From Rhizorhapis suberifaciens (GTDB lineage: Bacteria > Pseudomonadota > Alphaproteobacteria > Sphingomonadales > Sphingomonadaceae): a stretch of DNA of 64,000 nucleotides. The stretch lies in NCBI RefSeq assembly GCF_014200045.1, contig NZ_JACHOV010000004.1, forward strand, positions 124,001 through 188,000, given 5' to 3'. Shown piece after piece: positions 23,567 to 32,817 of the stretch (positions within the stretch are counted from its first letter, which is position 1; each line of letters starts with the position of its first letter). The notes under the pieces are model-generated. The model was given only the letters and a program-made list of their open reading frames with translations. It had not been told where the DNA came from and did no database searches. The position numbers were made by a program, and so were the translations under genes.

Positions 23567-24103
23567 TCAGATGCGCTTCGACAAGGCAATCGCGGTTCTG
23601 CATCCCAGCCGGATGAGGCCCGACAGCAACGGGTAGGCCGGTGCATTTTCCGCGCCGGAAGCCAGGGCAATGTCGCGATGCTCGGCCTCCTCCGCCTTAA
23701 AATCCCGCACCGCCTCGGCAAGCTCGGGGTCGGCATCGCCCATGTCGGCGAGTTGCTCTTCATAATGCCGGTCGATCTCGGTCTCGATCGCCGCCGTGCA
23801 AGCCATGGCGGCTTCCGGGCCGATGGCGGCCGTGATCGCTCCCAGTGCGAAACCCGCATGATCCCACAGCGGCGCCAGAATAGTCGGCCTGACGCCTCGC
23901 CGGGTCATCATCGCATCGAAATGAATGCGGTGCCGTTCCTCTTGCGCGGCCATTCCTGCTATGGCGCGGGCCATCGGATGGCGATCCCCCAGGACGGCGA
24001 GCTGCCCTGCATAGATTCTCGTCGCGCCATATTCGCCGGCCTGATTCACCCGCAGCATGGAAGTGCGGTCGGGCTTTTTCTCACCGAAACGGCTCGACGT
24101 CAT
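23567..24103 (-). CDS. coq7: Demethoxyubiquinone hydroxylase (Coq7)
   Basis: A di-iron monooxygenase (178 aa) for the next-to-last step of ubiquinone synthesis, bound to the inner face of the membrane. The iron ligands are visible as E24 (NQAGEYGA), E-x-x-H at 55-58 (QEERHRIHF), a third glutamate in IETEIDRHYEEQ and the second E-x-x-H in AEEAEHRDI. The internal two-fold repeat of the family is clear. The ATG overlaps the dsbB stop by 4 nt. This is the Coq7 type rather than UbiF. Confidence 0.93.
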   Translation of the reverse strand: MTSSRFGEKKPDRTSMLRVNQAGEYGATRIYAGQLAVLGDRHPMARAIAGMAAQEERHRIHFDAMMTRRGVRPTILAPLWDHAGFALGAITAAIGPEAAMACTAAIETEIDRHYEEQLADMGDADPELAEAVRDFKAEEAEHRDIALASGAENAPAYPLLSGLIRLGCRTAIALSKRI

Positions 24104-24582
24104 GCTCGTTTCCCTTTGTATCCTGTCGTCAGGACCAAGATGGCGATAGCGGCCCCAAGTGACAAGATGGCGTTATAGCCCGCCAGCGAAACGCCGAACA
24201 GCGTCCATTGCGGCACATCGCAGCGCACCAGCGGCGTCGCCATGATATTAGCCAAAATGTCCTGCGTGCTGCCGCCCATGCTGCTGGTGGAACAGGCTGT
24301 CAGCCCCTCCCACCAACCATATTCCACGCCCGCATGAAATATGCCGATGCCGCCGCTCACCGCGATCGCCAGCGCCGCCAGCACCAGAAAGAAGCGCGCT
24401 GCTCCACCGCGGAACAAAAGGGCGAGCAATGCAAAACCAATGGCCGCCGCATGAGGCCAGCGTTGCCAATAGCACATTTCGCACGGGGCCAGGCCCCCGA
24501 CATATTCGGAGAGCAGCGCTCCACCCAGAAGCGCCGCAGGGGCAAGCAACGCGAAAAGCCGCGCCAGCGTCAATCCTCGCAT
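24100..24582 (-). CDS. dsbB: Disulfide bond formation protein B
   Basis: An inner-membrane oxidoreductase of 160 aa that reoxidises DsbA and passes the electrons to ubiquinone. Four helices are visible. The first redox pair is C34-x-x-C37 (APCEMCYWQRWPH) and the second pair C97 and C121 (TACSTSS; VRCDVPQW). ATG 24582 is chosen because it starts just before helix 1; an open frame extends into ctpA but lacks similarity. It is cotranscribed with coq7 through a 4-nt overlap. Confidence 0.93.
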   Translation of the reverse strand: MRGLTLARLFALLAPAALLGGALLSEYVGGLAPCEMCYWQRWPHAAAIGFALLALLFRGGAARFFLVLAALAIAVSGGIGIFHAGVEYGWWEGLTACSTSSMGGSTQDILANIMATPLVRCDVPQWTLFGVSLAGYNAILSLGAAIAILVLTTGYKGKRA

Positions 24583-24595
24583 CTCTCTGATACCC

Positions 24596-25939
24596 CTATT
24601 TCTTCTTCTTTTCATTGGGGCGCGTAGCAGCCATGCGAACGGGCGATTTTGCGATGCGGCCAATCGTTTCCAGGGCATAATTAAGCTGGAAATCCTCTAT
24701 CCCGTTTTTTTTCAGCTCTTCGGGCGTCGCCTTGAAACGGGGATCTTCCTTGGTGTCATCTTCCAATATGCTGTTGTCGACCTTTGTCTCATTGATGAGG
24801 TGACGACGCAAATCCGACTCCCGGAAGCGCGGCCGCGACTTGTAGTCGGGATCGGAGATTTGCGGTACGCGTATATCGGGCTCAATCCCGCCTTCCTGCA
24901 CCGAACGCCCTGAAGGGGTATAATAGCGCGCCGTCGTCAACCGAAGGGCTGTCGTGTTGCTGAGCGGCAGGAGCGTCTGCACGCTGCCCTTACCAAAAGT
25001 ACGTTCGCCCATCACCAACCCCCGTCGCTGATCCTGTAGCGCGCCCGCCACGATCTCCGATGCGGATGCCGATCCCGAGTCCACAAGGACGATCACCGGC
25101 AAGCCGCCAGTATCATCCCCCGCCTTTGCGAAATAACGTTCGATGTCGCCCTTCTTCCGGCCGCGCTGCGAAACGATCTCGCCGCGTTCCAGGAAGACGT
25201 CGGAAACATTCACGGCCTCGTCCAAAAGCCCCCCCGGATTGGAGCGCAGGTCAAGGATATAGCCCGTCGGCTTGTGACCCAGCGACTTTTCAACGCCCCG
25301 TATCGCCGCCCGCACGTCCGCGCCGGTATTGGCGGAGAAGCTGATGATGTTGATGACGCCGATATTGTCCTTCACCTCCCAGCGGACCGGCTTCAACTCA
25401 ATGATCTCACGCGTGATGGCAACGTCGAAGGGCTTGTCGCGTCCCGGACGCACGATTGTAAGCTTGATGCTGGTGCCGGGCTCGCCCCGCATCCTGTCGA
25501 CAGCGTCATCCAGCGTCCCGCCGTAAATGAGTTCACCATCGAGATGCGTGATATAGTCGCCCGCCTTGATACCCGCGCGGTCAGCCGGAGTATCCTTGGT
25601 CGGCGCAATCACCTTAACCGCGCCGTCCTCCATCGTCACCGACAGCCCAAGGCCGCCATAAGCCCCATCGGTCTGTGTCCGCAGATTTTCGAAATCGCGG
25701 GCGTCCAGGAAACTGGAATGGGGGTCAAGGCTCGACAGCATGCCGTCAATGGCGCCCTTGATGAGCTTTTCATCGTCGACCTTATCCACATAATCGGCCC
25801 GCACGCGCTGAAAAACGTCCATGAACTCGTCGAGCGTACGGTAACTATTTCCTTCGGCCTCCGCGAGCGCCGCCGTGGTCATCGGCACCAGCGCAAGAGC
25901 GCCTGTCAGCAATGCGGCTTTGATCAGGCTGTTCTTCAT
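24596..25939 (-). CDS. ctpA: Carboxy-terminal processing protease, S41 family
   Basis: A periplasmic serine protease of 447 aa. The signal peptide is MKNSLIKAALLTGALALV followed by TAALA. Then come an N-terminal helical domain, a PDZ domain (GGLGLSVTMEDG..APTKDTPADRAGIKAGDYI) and the S41 core. The catalytic serine is in DSGSASASEIVAG and the lysine in ERTFGKGSVQT. CtpA-type proteases cut C-terminal tails of envelope proteins. The start at 25939 begins the signal peptide; 25960 and 26017 are in frame upstream. It ends 13 nt before dsbB, so it may head a ctpA-dsbB-coq7 operon. Confidence 0.93.
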   Translation of the reverse strand: MKNSLIKAALLTGALALVPMTTAALAEAEGNSYRTLDEFMDVFQRVRADYVDKVDDEKLIKGAIDGMLSSLDPHSSFLDARDFENLRTQTDGAYGGLGLSVTMEDGAVKVIAPTKDTPADRAGIKAGDYITHLDGELIYGGTLDDAVDRMRGEPGTSIKLTIVRPGRDKPFDVAITREIIELKPVRWEVKDNIGVINIISFSANTGADVRAAIRGVEKSLGHKPTGYILDLRSNPGGLLDEAVNVSDVFLERGEIVSQRGRKKGDIERYFAKAGDDTGGLPVIVLVDSGSASASEIVAGALQDQRRGLVMGERTFGKGSVQTLLPLSNTTALRLTTARYYTPSGRSVQEGGIEPDIRVPQISDPDYKSRPRFRESDLRRHLINETKVDNSILEDDTKEDPRFKATPEELKKNGIEDFQLNYALETIGRIAKSPVRMAATRPNEKKKK

Positions 25940-26135
25940 CGATTCAGGCGTCCTTGGCATACTTTCCGAAGATATAGGCGTATTGATGCCCCGTTGCAAA
26001 GCCAGTCTCCGCTTCAAAAAAGCGGCGCATTGTGCTCAAAGAGGCCTCGCTGCAATGCAAAAGGTCGATAACGGCGATTGCAGCATGACGGAACCGCCGT
26101 GACAGGCGGTCTGGAAAAAGGGGCAACGGCAAACC

Positions 26136-26942
26136 ATGCGCTTGAGACTGGACAGGAAATGGATGTCGCGACTGCGCCGCGGCGATCTTTTCTCCCTGAT
26201 AGAGCTATTGTTGCTGGCGCTCATGGCTGTTCAGCTCGCCCATTTGGTCTGGACGGTAGTGACGCCAGTAGGCCCCTATGGCGACTGGCGGCCCCGCCAG
26301 GCGGCCATCCCCTCCTCGGAAATACGCAAGGCGCTCTTTTCTTCTTTCGATCCCTTTTTCCGTACAAATGGACAAGGCGAGGGGCAGATCGTGACATCGC
26401 TCAATCTTACGCTGTTCGGCACGCGCATCAATGAAGGCTCGGGTGGCGGATCGGCGATCCTCGCCAACCCCGATCAGATGCAGGGCAGCTATGCGCCCGG
26501 CGACGAGATCCTTCCGGGCGTCACACTGAAATCGGTAAGCTTCGACCATGTCGTGATCGACCGTGGCGGGCGGGATGAAATGCTGTTCATCGACCAATCG
26601 GCGGCCGCTCCTTCAGTCCGGCCAGGAGACGCTTCTGCGGCACGACAGCTTTCGGGACCGCCTACTCTGCAGGATATCCAGCGAGGCATCAACTTTGCAC
26701 CACGCATGGCAGGTGGCCGCGTGACAGGCATCAACGTCAGCCCATCGGGCAATGGCGACACATTCCGGCTTGCTGGTTTTCAGCCGGGGGATGTCATTGT
26801 CCAAATCAACGGACAGCCTATCTCTTCGGCCGGTGATATCCAGACCTTAACTGATCAGTTGCAGCCGACCAGCAGCATTTCCCTACAGGTCGAACGGGGC
26901 GGAAGCATTGTCCCGGTCACCATGATCCTATCGAGCCAATGA
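26136..26942 (+). CDS. gspC: Type II secretion system protein C
   Basis: An inner-membrane protein (268 aa) that links the secretin to the cytoplasmic-side platform. A short cytoplasmic part is followed by one membrane helix (LIELLLLALMAVQLAHLVW), the homology region (LNLTLFGTRI..DEILPGVTLKSV) and a C-terminal PDZ-like domain (GDTFRLAGFQPGDVIVQINGQ). ATG 26163 has a closer ribosome site (AGGAA) and is a real alternative start. A small hairpin (ACCGCC/GGCGGT, 26093-26110) lies in the leader. It is first in the 13-gene gsp operon and overlaps gspD by 4 nt. Confidence 0.9.
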   Translation: MRLRLDRKWMSRLRRGDLFSLIELLLLALMAVQLAHLVWTVVTPVGPYGDWRPRQAAIPSSEIRKALFSSFDPFFRTNGQGEGQIVTSLNLTLFGTRINEGSGGGSAILANPDQMQGSYAPGDEILPGVTLKSVSFDHVVIDRGGRDEMLFIDQSAAAPSVRPGDASAARQLSGPPTLQDIQRGINFAPRMAGGRVTGINVSPSGNGDTFRLAGFQPGDVIVQINGQPISSAGDIQTLTDQLQPTSSISLQVERGGSIVPVTMILSSQ

Positions 26943-29134
26943 CCAAGCATATTTTCAAAATCAGCGCCGCCCTTGCGCTAATCCTCACAAGTCCCGTTCA
27001 GGCGCAGCACATGCTCAATGTCCGCGACGCGGACATCCGGGCCTTCATCCAGGATGCAGCTCGCGTCACGGGCCGAACTTTCATCATCGACCAGCGCGTA
27101 CAAGGCAAAGTGTCGGTGGTGACCGACAGGCCGCTGAGCAAGTCCGAATATTTTGAGATTTTCCTGTCCACCCTACGCGCCAACGGCCTTGTCGCCGTGC
27201 CCGCGCCAGGCGGAGCTTATCGCATACTTCCCGCCGACACGGCCGCTGCCCAACCGAGCCGGATCGGCGGCGCATCGGCAGCGCGCAACCAGTTCGTGAC
27301 GGAGGTCATACGCCTGCGCTCGATCGACGCCGCTTCCGCACTGGAAACGCTCCGGCCGCTGGTGAGCAAGGAAGGTTCGATTACCGCCAATCGCGCGGGC
27401 AACAGCATCGTCGTGGCCGATTTCGCCGACAATGTCGCCCGCATCCGGCAACTCGTTCGCCAAATCGACCAGGACGGGGCGTCGGCCCAGATCGTGACGC
27501 TGAAGAATGCCGGCGCGCGTGAAATCGCGACTTCGCTGCAAACGCTGGTTGGCCAAGGGCAGCAGGGTGGCGCTGGTTACGCCGTTTCGGTCGTCCCGAT
27601 CGACAGCAGCAACAGCATTGCCCTGCGCGGCGACCCGGCTACGGTATCGCGCCTGATCGCCATGGCGAAGGAGCTGGACCAACAGGCCGCGTCGGGCACG
27701 GAAATTCGGGTTTATTGGCTGGAACATGCCGATGCTGAAAAGCTGGTGCCGGTGTTGCAGCAGATGCTGGGGCAGCAGACGACCCAGATGGCTTCCGGCT
27801 CTAGCGCGCCTTCCTTCATGAACTCCGCGGCGGCGACCTCCACCGGTGGCAACGGGCAGATTGGCGGTGCAAACCCCTCATCCGCCGCTCCGGCATTGGC
27901 TTCCGCTGTCGCCTCCAGCGCCGGCATAGCTTCGCGGGGGCCGGCCGTGGTTACCCGCTATGAAGGCGCAAATGCCATCATAATCGCCGCCAATAATGAT
28001 GTGCAGCGCATGCTGGGGGAAGTCATTCGGCAAATCGACACCAGGCGCGAGCAAGTGCTTATCGAGGCGATCATCGTCGAAATATCCGACACAGTGGCGA
28101 AAAAATTAGGCGTGCAGTGGCTGGTGGGCGGCAAGCAAGGCGGATTCGTCACCAACTATTCCAACACCGCCCCCAATATCATCACGGTGGGCGGCGCGCT
28201 GATCGCCGACAGGATCGGATCGACAACCACGACAACGACGACTACCTCCACGACAACGACCAGCGGACTGCGCGATGATCTTGTCGAAGCAGGCCTCGCA
28301 GCGGTGCAGAGCGCCAATGGCGGCCTGTTCGGCATGGCTGCCGATCTGGGCAACGGCAATGTGCTCGGCGCGATCCTGAACGCAGTGAAGAGCGACACCA
28401 ATTCCAACGTGCTTTCCACGCCCTGGATCTACACGCTCGACAATCAGGAAGCGAAGATCCTGGTGGGACAAGAGATACCCGTCACCACCGGTGAGGCGCT
28501 GAGCGATAATTTCGACAACGCCTTCCGGACCGTGCAGCGAGAAAATGTCGGCATTCAGCTAGAGGTGAAGCCGCAAATAAACACGGGCGGTGCGATCAAG
28601 CTTTTCCTTCGGCAGGAGGTCAGCTCGATCTCTGGTCCGGTCTCGGAAAAATCGAGCGACCTTATCCTCAACAAGCGGGAAATCGACACGACAATCACGG
28701 TCGACGATGGCGAAATCGTCGCGCTGGGCGGCTTGTTGGACGATAATCAGCGTAAGACCGTTGAACAGGTCCCGTTGCTATCCTCGATTCCGGGCCTTGG
28801 CGAGTTGTTCAAGTCGCGTTCGAAATCCCGGACAAAGACCAATCTCATGATCTTCATCCGGCCCACCATCGTTCGCAGCAAGGAGGAGAGCCGCCAGCTT
28901 GCGGCGCAACGCTACAATTATATTCGTGCCCAGCAACTGTTGAAGGACCCGAAGAGCGAACCCAGCATAGACGAGCTGGTCCGTGACTATATGGGCGCCG
29001 TCCCGCCCACAGCGGCGCAGCACCAGCCAAGCGATCAAGTGATCGACGGCCGGGTCATTGTGCCGGAAGTTCGGGAATCGCAGTCTGTCGTGAAGCCGCA
29101 GCTTGTTCCTTCAGGCAAGGCTGAGCCGCAATGA
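26939..29134 (+). CDS. gspD: Type II secretion system secretin
   Basis: The outer-membrane channel subunit (731 aa). The signal peptide ends SPVQAQ. The N0 domain begins LNVRDADIRAFIQDAARVTG, followed by N1-N3 repeats (VIRLRSIDAASALETLRPLV; IVTLKNAGAREIATSL) and a Gly/Ser/Ala-rich linker. The secretin core has VPLLSSIPGLGELF and TNLMIFIRPTIVRS. Residues about 427-441 form an unusual threonine tract (eight Thr, one Ser, four Thr) within the secretin core. A tail after the core may bind a pilotin. Confidence 0.95.
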   Translation: MTKHIFKISAALALILTSPVQAQHMLNVRDADIRAFIQDAARVTGRTFIIDQRVQGKVSVVTDRPLSKSEYFEIFLSTLRANGLVAVPAPGGAYRILPADTAAAQPSRIGGASAARNQFVTEVIRLRSIDAASALETLRPLVSKEGSITANRAGNSIVVADFADNVARIRQLVRQIDQDGASAQIVTLKNAGAREIATSLQTLVGQGQQGGAGYAVSVVPIDSSNSIALRGDPATVSRLIAMAKELDQQAASGTEIRVYWLEHADAEKLVPVLQQMLGQQTTQMASGSSAPSFMNSAAATSTGGNGQIGGANPSSAAPALASAVASSAGIASRGPAVVTRYEGANAIIIAANNDVQRMLGEVIRQIDTRREQVLIEAIIVEISDTVAKKLGVQWLVGGKQGGFVTNYSNTAPNIITVGGALIADRIGSTTTTTTTTSTTTTSGLRDDLVEAGLAAVQSANGGLFGMAADLGNGNVLGAILNAVKSDTNSNVLSTPWIYTLDNQEAKILVGQEIPVTTGEALSDNFDNAFRTVQRENVGIQLEVKPQINTGGAIKLFLRQEVSSISGPVSEKSSDLILNKREIDTTITVDDGEIVALGGLLDDNQRKTVEQVPLLSSIPGLGELFKSRSKSRTKTNLMIFIRPTIVRSKEESRQLAAQRYNYIRAQQLLKDPKSEPSIDELVRDYMGAVPPTAAQHQPSDQVIDGRVIVPEVRESQSVVKPQLVPSGKAEPQ

Positions 29135-30663
29135 CCCCGGACGTTGGCGAGGAAGCAGGTCCCACCATGCCCCGCCTTGTCGACATACCCTATGGCTTTG
29201 CGCGCAAATTCGGTGTCGTCCTGCTGACGGGCCGCACAGGCGATCGTCCGGCCGTCGCCCTGCGTGAAGGCGGCGATCCACGCGTGCTGATCGAAGTCCG
29301 CCGCCATTTTGCCCAAAGCTTCGATGTCGAGATCGCAGACGCCGCCACCTTCGACAAATATCTCTCCCAGCATTACGCCATGGATGGCACCGCCGCCGCA
29401 GTAGCGGGGACGATGGGCGTCCCTGCCGATGAGCTAGACCTGCTGGCGACCAACCTTCCTACAGCCGACGACCTGCTGGACAGCGCGGATGATGCCCCCG
29501 CCATCCGCCTTATCAACGGCATCATAGCCGAAGCAGCGCGGCAGGGCGTCTCGGACATTCATATAGAGCCTTATGAGAGCGGACTTGTCGTCCGCATGCG
29601 GGTGGACGGCGTCCTGAAGGAGACGCTGCGTATGCCTCCGCACGTCGCCCCTATGGTCGTCAGCCGCATCAAGGTCATGGCCCGGCTCGACATTGCCGAG
29701 CGCCGGCTACCTCAGGACGGGCGCATCGGATTGACGTTGGGCGGCAAGCTGCTCGACGTGCGCGTCTCCACCCTCCCCAGCCGCGCGGGCGAGCGAGTTG
29801 TGCTGCGTATCCTGGACAAGGAAAATGCTGGCATCGACCTTGATGTCCTTGGCATGACCGGTTTCGCCGACCAGGTTTTTCGCAATGCCCTTGCCGAACC
29901 CAATGGCATCATCCTCGTCACCGGACCCACTGGTTCGGGCAAAACCACGACGCTTTACGCCGGCCTGCGGCAATTGAACGATGGCGCCCGCAACTTGCTG
30001 ACGGTCGAGGACCCAGTAGAATACGCCATTGAGGGCGTCGGCCAGACACAGGTCAATCCCAAGGTCGGCCTTACTTTTGCGGCAGGCCTGCGCGCCATAT
30101 TGCGCCAGGACCCTGACGTCGTGATGGTTGGCGAAATTCGCGACAAGGAAACGGCGGAAATCGCGGTTCAGGCGTCGCTCACCGGCCACCTCGTGCTTTC
30201 GACGGTTCATACGAACGACGCGATCGGCGCGATCACGCGGATGCGCGACATGAAAGTGGAATCCTTCCTGCTCGCCTCCACCTTGCGCGCCGTTATCGCA
30301 CAGCGCCTCGTCCGCCGCCTCTGCCCGAATTGCCGTGAACCGGTTGAGGCCGACAGGTCGGTCAGCGGGCTTCTGGATGTTGAGCCAGCTAGCCTGATCT
30401 GGCAGGCCAGGGGATGCGGCGAATGCAATGGCACTGGATATAAGGGCCGCATAGGAGTGTTCGAAGCCGTCCGTGTCGACGACACCATCCGCCGCCTCAT
30501 CAATGAGGGTGCGGACGAATCCAGCATCGCCCGTCACGCCTTCGCCAACGCTCCCAACCTGAGCAGTGCGGCGCGCGCGCTGGTCCGCAACGGACAGACC
30601 ACAGCCGAGGAGGCGATCCGCATCTCCCGCCGGGAAAGCACAGAGGTGCTGGGCGATGCCTGA
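29131..30663 (+). CDS. gspE: Type II secretion system ATPase
   Basis: The cytoplasmic ATPase that drives pseudopilus assembly (510 aa). It has the N-terminal GspE domain (DIPYGFARKFGVVLL), Walker A GPTGSGKTT, the Asp box and Walker B (DPDVVMVGEIRD), the His box (LSTVHTNDA) and a zinc-binding tetracysteine (CPNC and CGECNGTG). The ATG overlaps the gspD stop by 4 nt. MPRLVDIPYG at 29167 is a possible later start, but the overlap favours the first. Confidence 0.95.
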   Translation: MTPDVGEEAGPTMPRLVDIPYGFARKFGVVLLTGRTGDRPAVALREGGDPRVLIEVRRHFAQSFDVEIADAATFDKYLSQHYAMDGTAAAVAGTMGVPADELDLLATNLPTADDLLDSADDAPAIRLINGIIAEAARQGVSDIHIEPYESGLVVRMRVDGVLKETLRMPPHVAPMVVSRIKVMARLDIAERRLPQDGRIGLTLGGKLLDVRVSTLPSRAGERVVLRILDKENAGIDLDVLGMTGFADQVFRNALAEPNGIILVTGPTGSGKTTTLYAGLRQLNDGARNLLTVEDPVEYAIEGVGQTQVNPKVGLTFAAGLRAILRQDPDVVMVGEIRDKETAEIAVQASLTGHLVLSTVHTNDAIGAITRMRDMKVESFLLASTLRAVIAQRLVRRLCPNCREPVEADRSVSGLLDVEPASLIWQARGCGECNGTGYKGRIGVFEAVRVDDTIRRLINEGADESSIARHAFANAPNLSSAARALVRNGQTTAEEAIRISRRESTEVLGDA

Positions 30664-31867
30664 GTTCGACTATCTCGCCATCGATCCAGCGGGCAAGGAA
30701 CGTCGTGGCTCTCTCACCGCACCGAGCGCTGATGATGCCAAGCTGAGCCTTGATCAGCGCAAAATGTTTGTCGTCAGGCTCGAACCTGGTAAGCCCAACC
30801 ACGGCTACGCCCTTCTATCCTTCGCCCGGCGCAGGCTTTCCGCGAAGCAATTGACGCTCTTCACCCGTCAACTCTCGACCCTTGTGGAGGTCAGCCCGCT
30901 AGAGGAAGCGCTCCGGACCATCAGTCGCCAGAGCGAGCAGGATCATGTCCGCACTATCGTCGCCCATGTCCATGCGGGCCTTACCGAGGGCCGCCGTCTT
31001 GCCGATGCGATGGCCCTCGAGTCCAAAAGCTTTCCGCCGCTCTACCGGGCCATGGTGTCGGCGGGCGAAAGCTCTGGCAGCTTGCCGCTTATCATGGACC
31101 GCCTTGCCGAACTGCTTGAGCGCCAGGCGCAGGTGCGCGGCAAGGTGACGACGGCGCTGGCTTATCCCATCGTCCTGGCGCTGGTCGCCATCGGGGTTGT
31201 CGCCGCGCTCATGATGTTCGTCGTCCCCAAGGTGGTGGAACAGTTCGATACCGTTGGCCATAAACTGCCCTTGCTCACCCGCATCGTAATGGGCCTTTCG
31301 CATTTGCTTGCGAGCTATTGGTGGGCGCTGCTGCTCTTCCTCGTTCTTGCAGCCGCCATTGGCTGGCGCGCGCTCAAGGAAGAATCGATCCGTACCAGCG
31401 TCGATGCTTTCCTCCTCCGCCTGCCACTGATCGGCCGCCTTATCCGTGATCTCCACGCCGCCCGCATGGCGCGGACACTTTCCACGATGGTGGCAAGCCG
31501 CCTTCCGCTGCTTGAAGGGCTCGCTCTCACGGCCCAAACGGTCCACAACCGCGTCCTCCGTCACGCAACCGAAGACATTGTGGAAGCGATCCGGGGCGGC
31601 GGCAGCCTTTCCGCCGCGCTGCGCCGTGCAGGCGTCTTCCCGCCGCTCCTCGTCTATCTGACAGCAAGCGGAGAGGCAGCCGGGCGTCTGGACATGATGC
31701 TTGAGCGCGCCGCGGATTATCTGGAGCGAGAGTTCGACCGTTTCACCGCCACGGCGCTGTCACTATTGGAACCCGCGATCATCGTCATCATGGGCGGCGT
31801 CGTATCAATAATCGTGCTATCGATCCTGTTGCCAATCCTGCAATTGCAAAGCCTTACAGGTGTTTGA
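30656..31867 (+). CDS. gspF: Type II secretion system platform protein
   Basis: An inner-membrane platform protein of 403 aa. It begins MPEFDYLAIDPAGKERRGSL, typical of GspF. Two cytoplasmic helical-bundle domains (LTLFTRQLSTLVEVS..; MARTLSTMVASRLPLLEGL) alternate with three membrane helices (ALVAIGVVAALMMFVVPKV, WWALLLFLVLAAAIGW, PAIIVIMGGVVSIIVLSILLP). The start overlaps the end of gspE by 8 nt, which fixes it against an earlier in-frame ATG. Confidence 0.95.
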   Translation: MPEFDYLAIDPAGKERRGSLTAPSADDAKLSLDQRKMFVVRLEPGKPNHGYALLSFARRRLSAKQLTLFTRQLSTLVEVSPLEEALRTISRQSEQDHVRTIVAHVHAGLTEGRRLADAMALESKSFPPLYRAMVSAGESSGSLPLIMDRLAELLERQAQVRGKVTTALAYPIVLALVAIGVVAALMMFVVPKVVEQFDTVGHKLPLLTRIVMGLSHLLASYWWALLLFLVLAAAIGWRALKEESIRTSVDAFLLRLPLIGRLIRDLHAARMARTLSTMVASRLPLLEGLALTAQTVHNRVLRHATEDIVEAIRGGGSLSAALRRAGVFPPLLVYLTASGEAAGRLDMMLERAADYLEREFDRFTATALSLLEPAIIVIMGGVVSIIVLSILLPILQLQSLTGV

Positions 31868-31874
31868 GGAATAT

Positions 31875-32348
31875 ATGTCCCGCTTCCCTTCCCGATTTTC
31901 ACGACATCTAAGCGCGTCCCCGGCAAAGATGAGTGAAAATGGTTTTACCCTTGTCGAACTCATGGTTGTCATCGTCATTATCGGCCTGCTCGCCACGGTG
32001 GTGGTGATCAATGTCCTCCCCAGTCAGGACCGTGCCATGGTGGAAAAAACAAAGGCCGACATTGCAACGCTCAGCCAGGCGCTCGAAATGTACCGCCTGG
32101 ATAATCTAACCTATCCTGGAGCAGCAGAGGGACTTGATGCGCTTGTAACGCCGCCGCCAACGCTCGCCCGGCCAGAGCGTTACCGCAGTGGCGGTTATAT
32201 CAAGAAGCTTCCCGCCGATCCTTGGGGCCGGGCTTATCAATATGCCAACCCCGGACGGAGTGGCGCTTTTGACGTCTATTCGCTAGGCGCGGACGGAGCG
32301 CCGGGTGGCGAGGATGAAAATGCCGACATTTATTCCAGCGACATCTGA
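31875..32348 (+). CDS. gspG: Type II secretion system major pseudopilin
   Basis: The main subunit of the pseudopilus. The prepilin cleavage site is NG^FTLVELMVVIVIIG with Glu5. The C-terminal calcium-binding loop of GspG is visible as SLGADGAPGGEDENADI. ATG 31875 has GAGGA four bases before it and gives a 23-residue leader, rather long; ATG 31929 (MSENG) would give a very short one. It is processed by the GspO peptidase encoded at the end of the operon. Confidence 0.94.
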   Translation: MSRFPSRFSRHLSASPAKMSENGFTLVELMVVIVIIGLLATVVVINVLPSQDRAMVEKTKADIATLSQALEMYRLDNLTYPGAAEGLDALVTPPPTLARPERYRSGGYIKKLPADPWGRAYQYANPGRSGAFDVYSLGADGAPGGEDENADIYSSDI

Positions 32349-32817
32349 TGCCCGGCGTTCAGATACACCCCCCAAAGCGGAGGAACACGGTTTCACGCTG
32401 GTCGAACTCCTGGTTGTCATTGTCCTACTTGGCTTGATGTCGGCCACGGTCGTCCTCACCATGCCCGATCAGCGCAGCCATATCCTGGAAGATGCCGAGC
32501 GCTTCGCCGCCCGCGCCCTGGCGGCTCGCGACGACGCAGTCCTTCAATCACGTCCCATGTCTCTTTGGATTTCCGCCTCGGGCTATGGCTTTTCGCAGCG
32601 CACACGGGGTCAGTGGACGCCATTACGGGATAAGCCCTTCGCCCCGACCAATTGGCGCAAAGGTACGAGCGCACTGGTCGGACAGACAGGCCACGAGCAA
32701 CTTTATTTTGACAGCACCGGCCTTGCCAGCGAACCTTTGATGATCACGCTGGTAAGGGGAGGGCAGCGCGTGTCTGTAACCATCGACCTTGACGGCAACA
32801 TCAATGTCGGTGCGTGA
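32320..32817 (+). CDS. gspH: Type II secretion system minor pseudopilin H
   Basis: A minor pseudopilin of 165 aa. It has the cleavage site HG^FTLVELLVVIVLLG and the GspH/FimT-like body (DAERFAARALAARDDAVLQSRPM, later RGGQRVSVTIDLDGNI). The start at 32320 is inside the end of gspG (29-nt overlap); ATG 32314 and GTG 32305 are alternatives. It caps the pseudopilus together with I, J and K. Confidence 0.9.
   Translation: MPTFIPATSDARRSDTPPKAEEHGFTLVELLVVIVLLGLMSATVVLTMPDQRSHILEDAERFAARALAARDDAVLQSRPMSLWISASGYGFSQRTRGQWTPLRDKPFAPTNWRKGTSALVGQTGHEQLYFDSTGLASEPLMITLVRGGQRVSVTIDLDGNINVGA

Noticed and set aside
25274-26071. 265-codon open frame on the plus strand
   Set aside because: It is antisense to ctpA and runs through its signal peptide.
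28217-28262. Frameshift or simple-repeat expansion in gspD
   Set aside because: The frame is intact on both sides and the threonine codons are mixed, so it is coding sequence.
29707-30537. 276-codon open frame on the minus strand
   Set aside because: It is antisense to the core ATPase domain of gspE.
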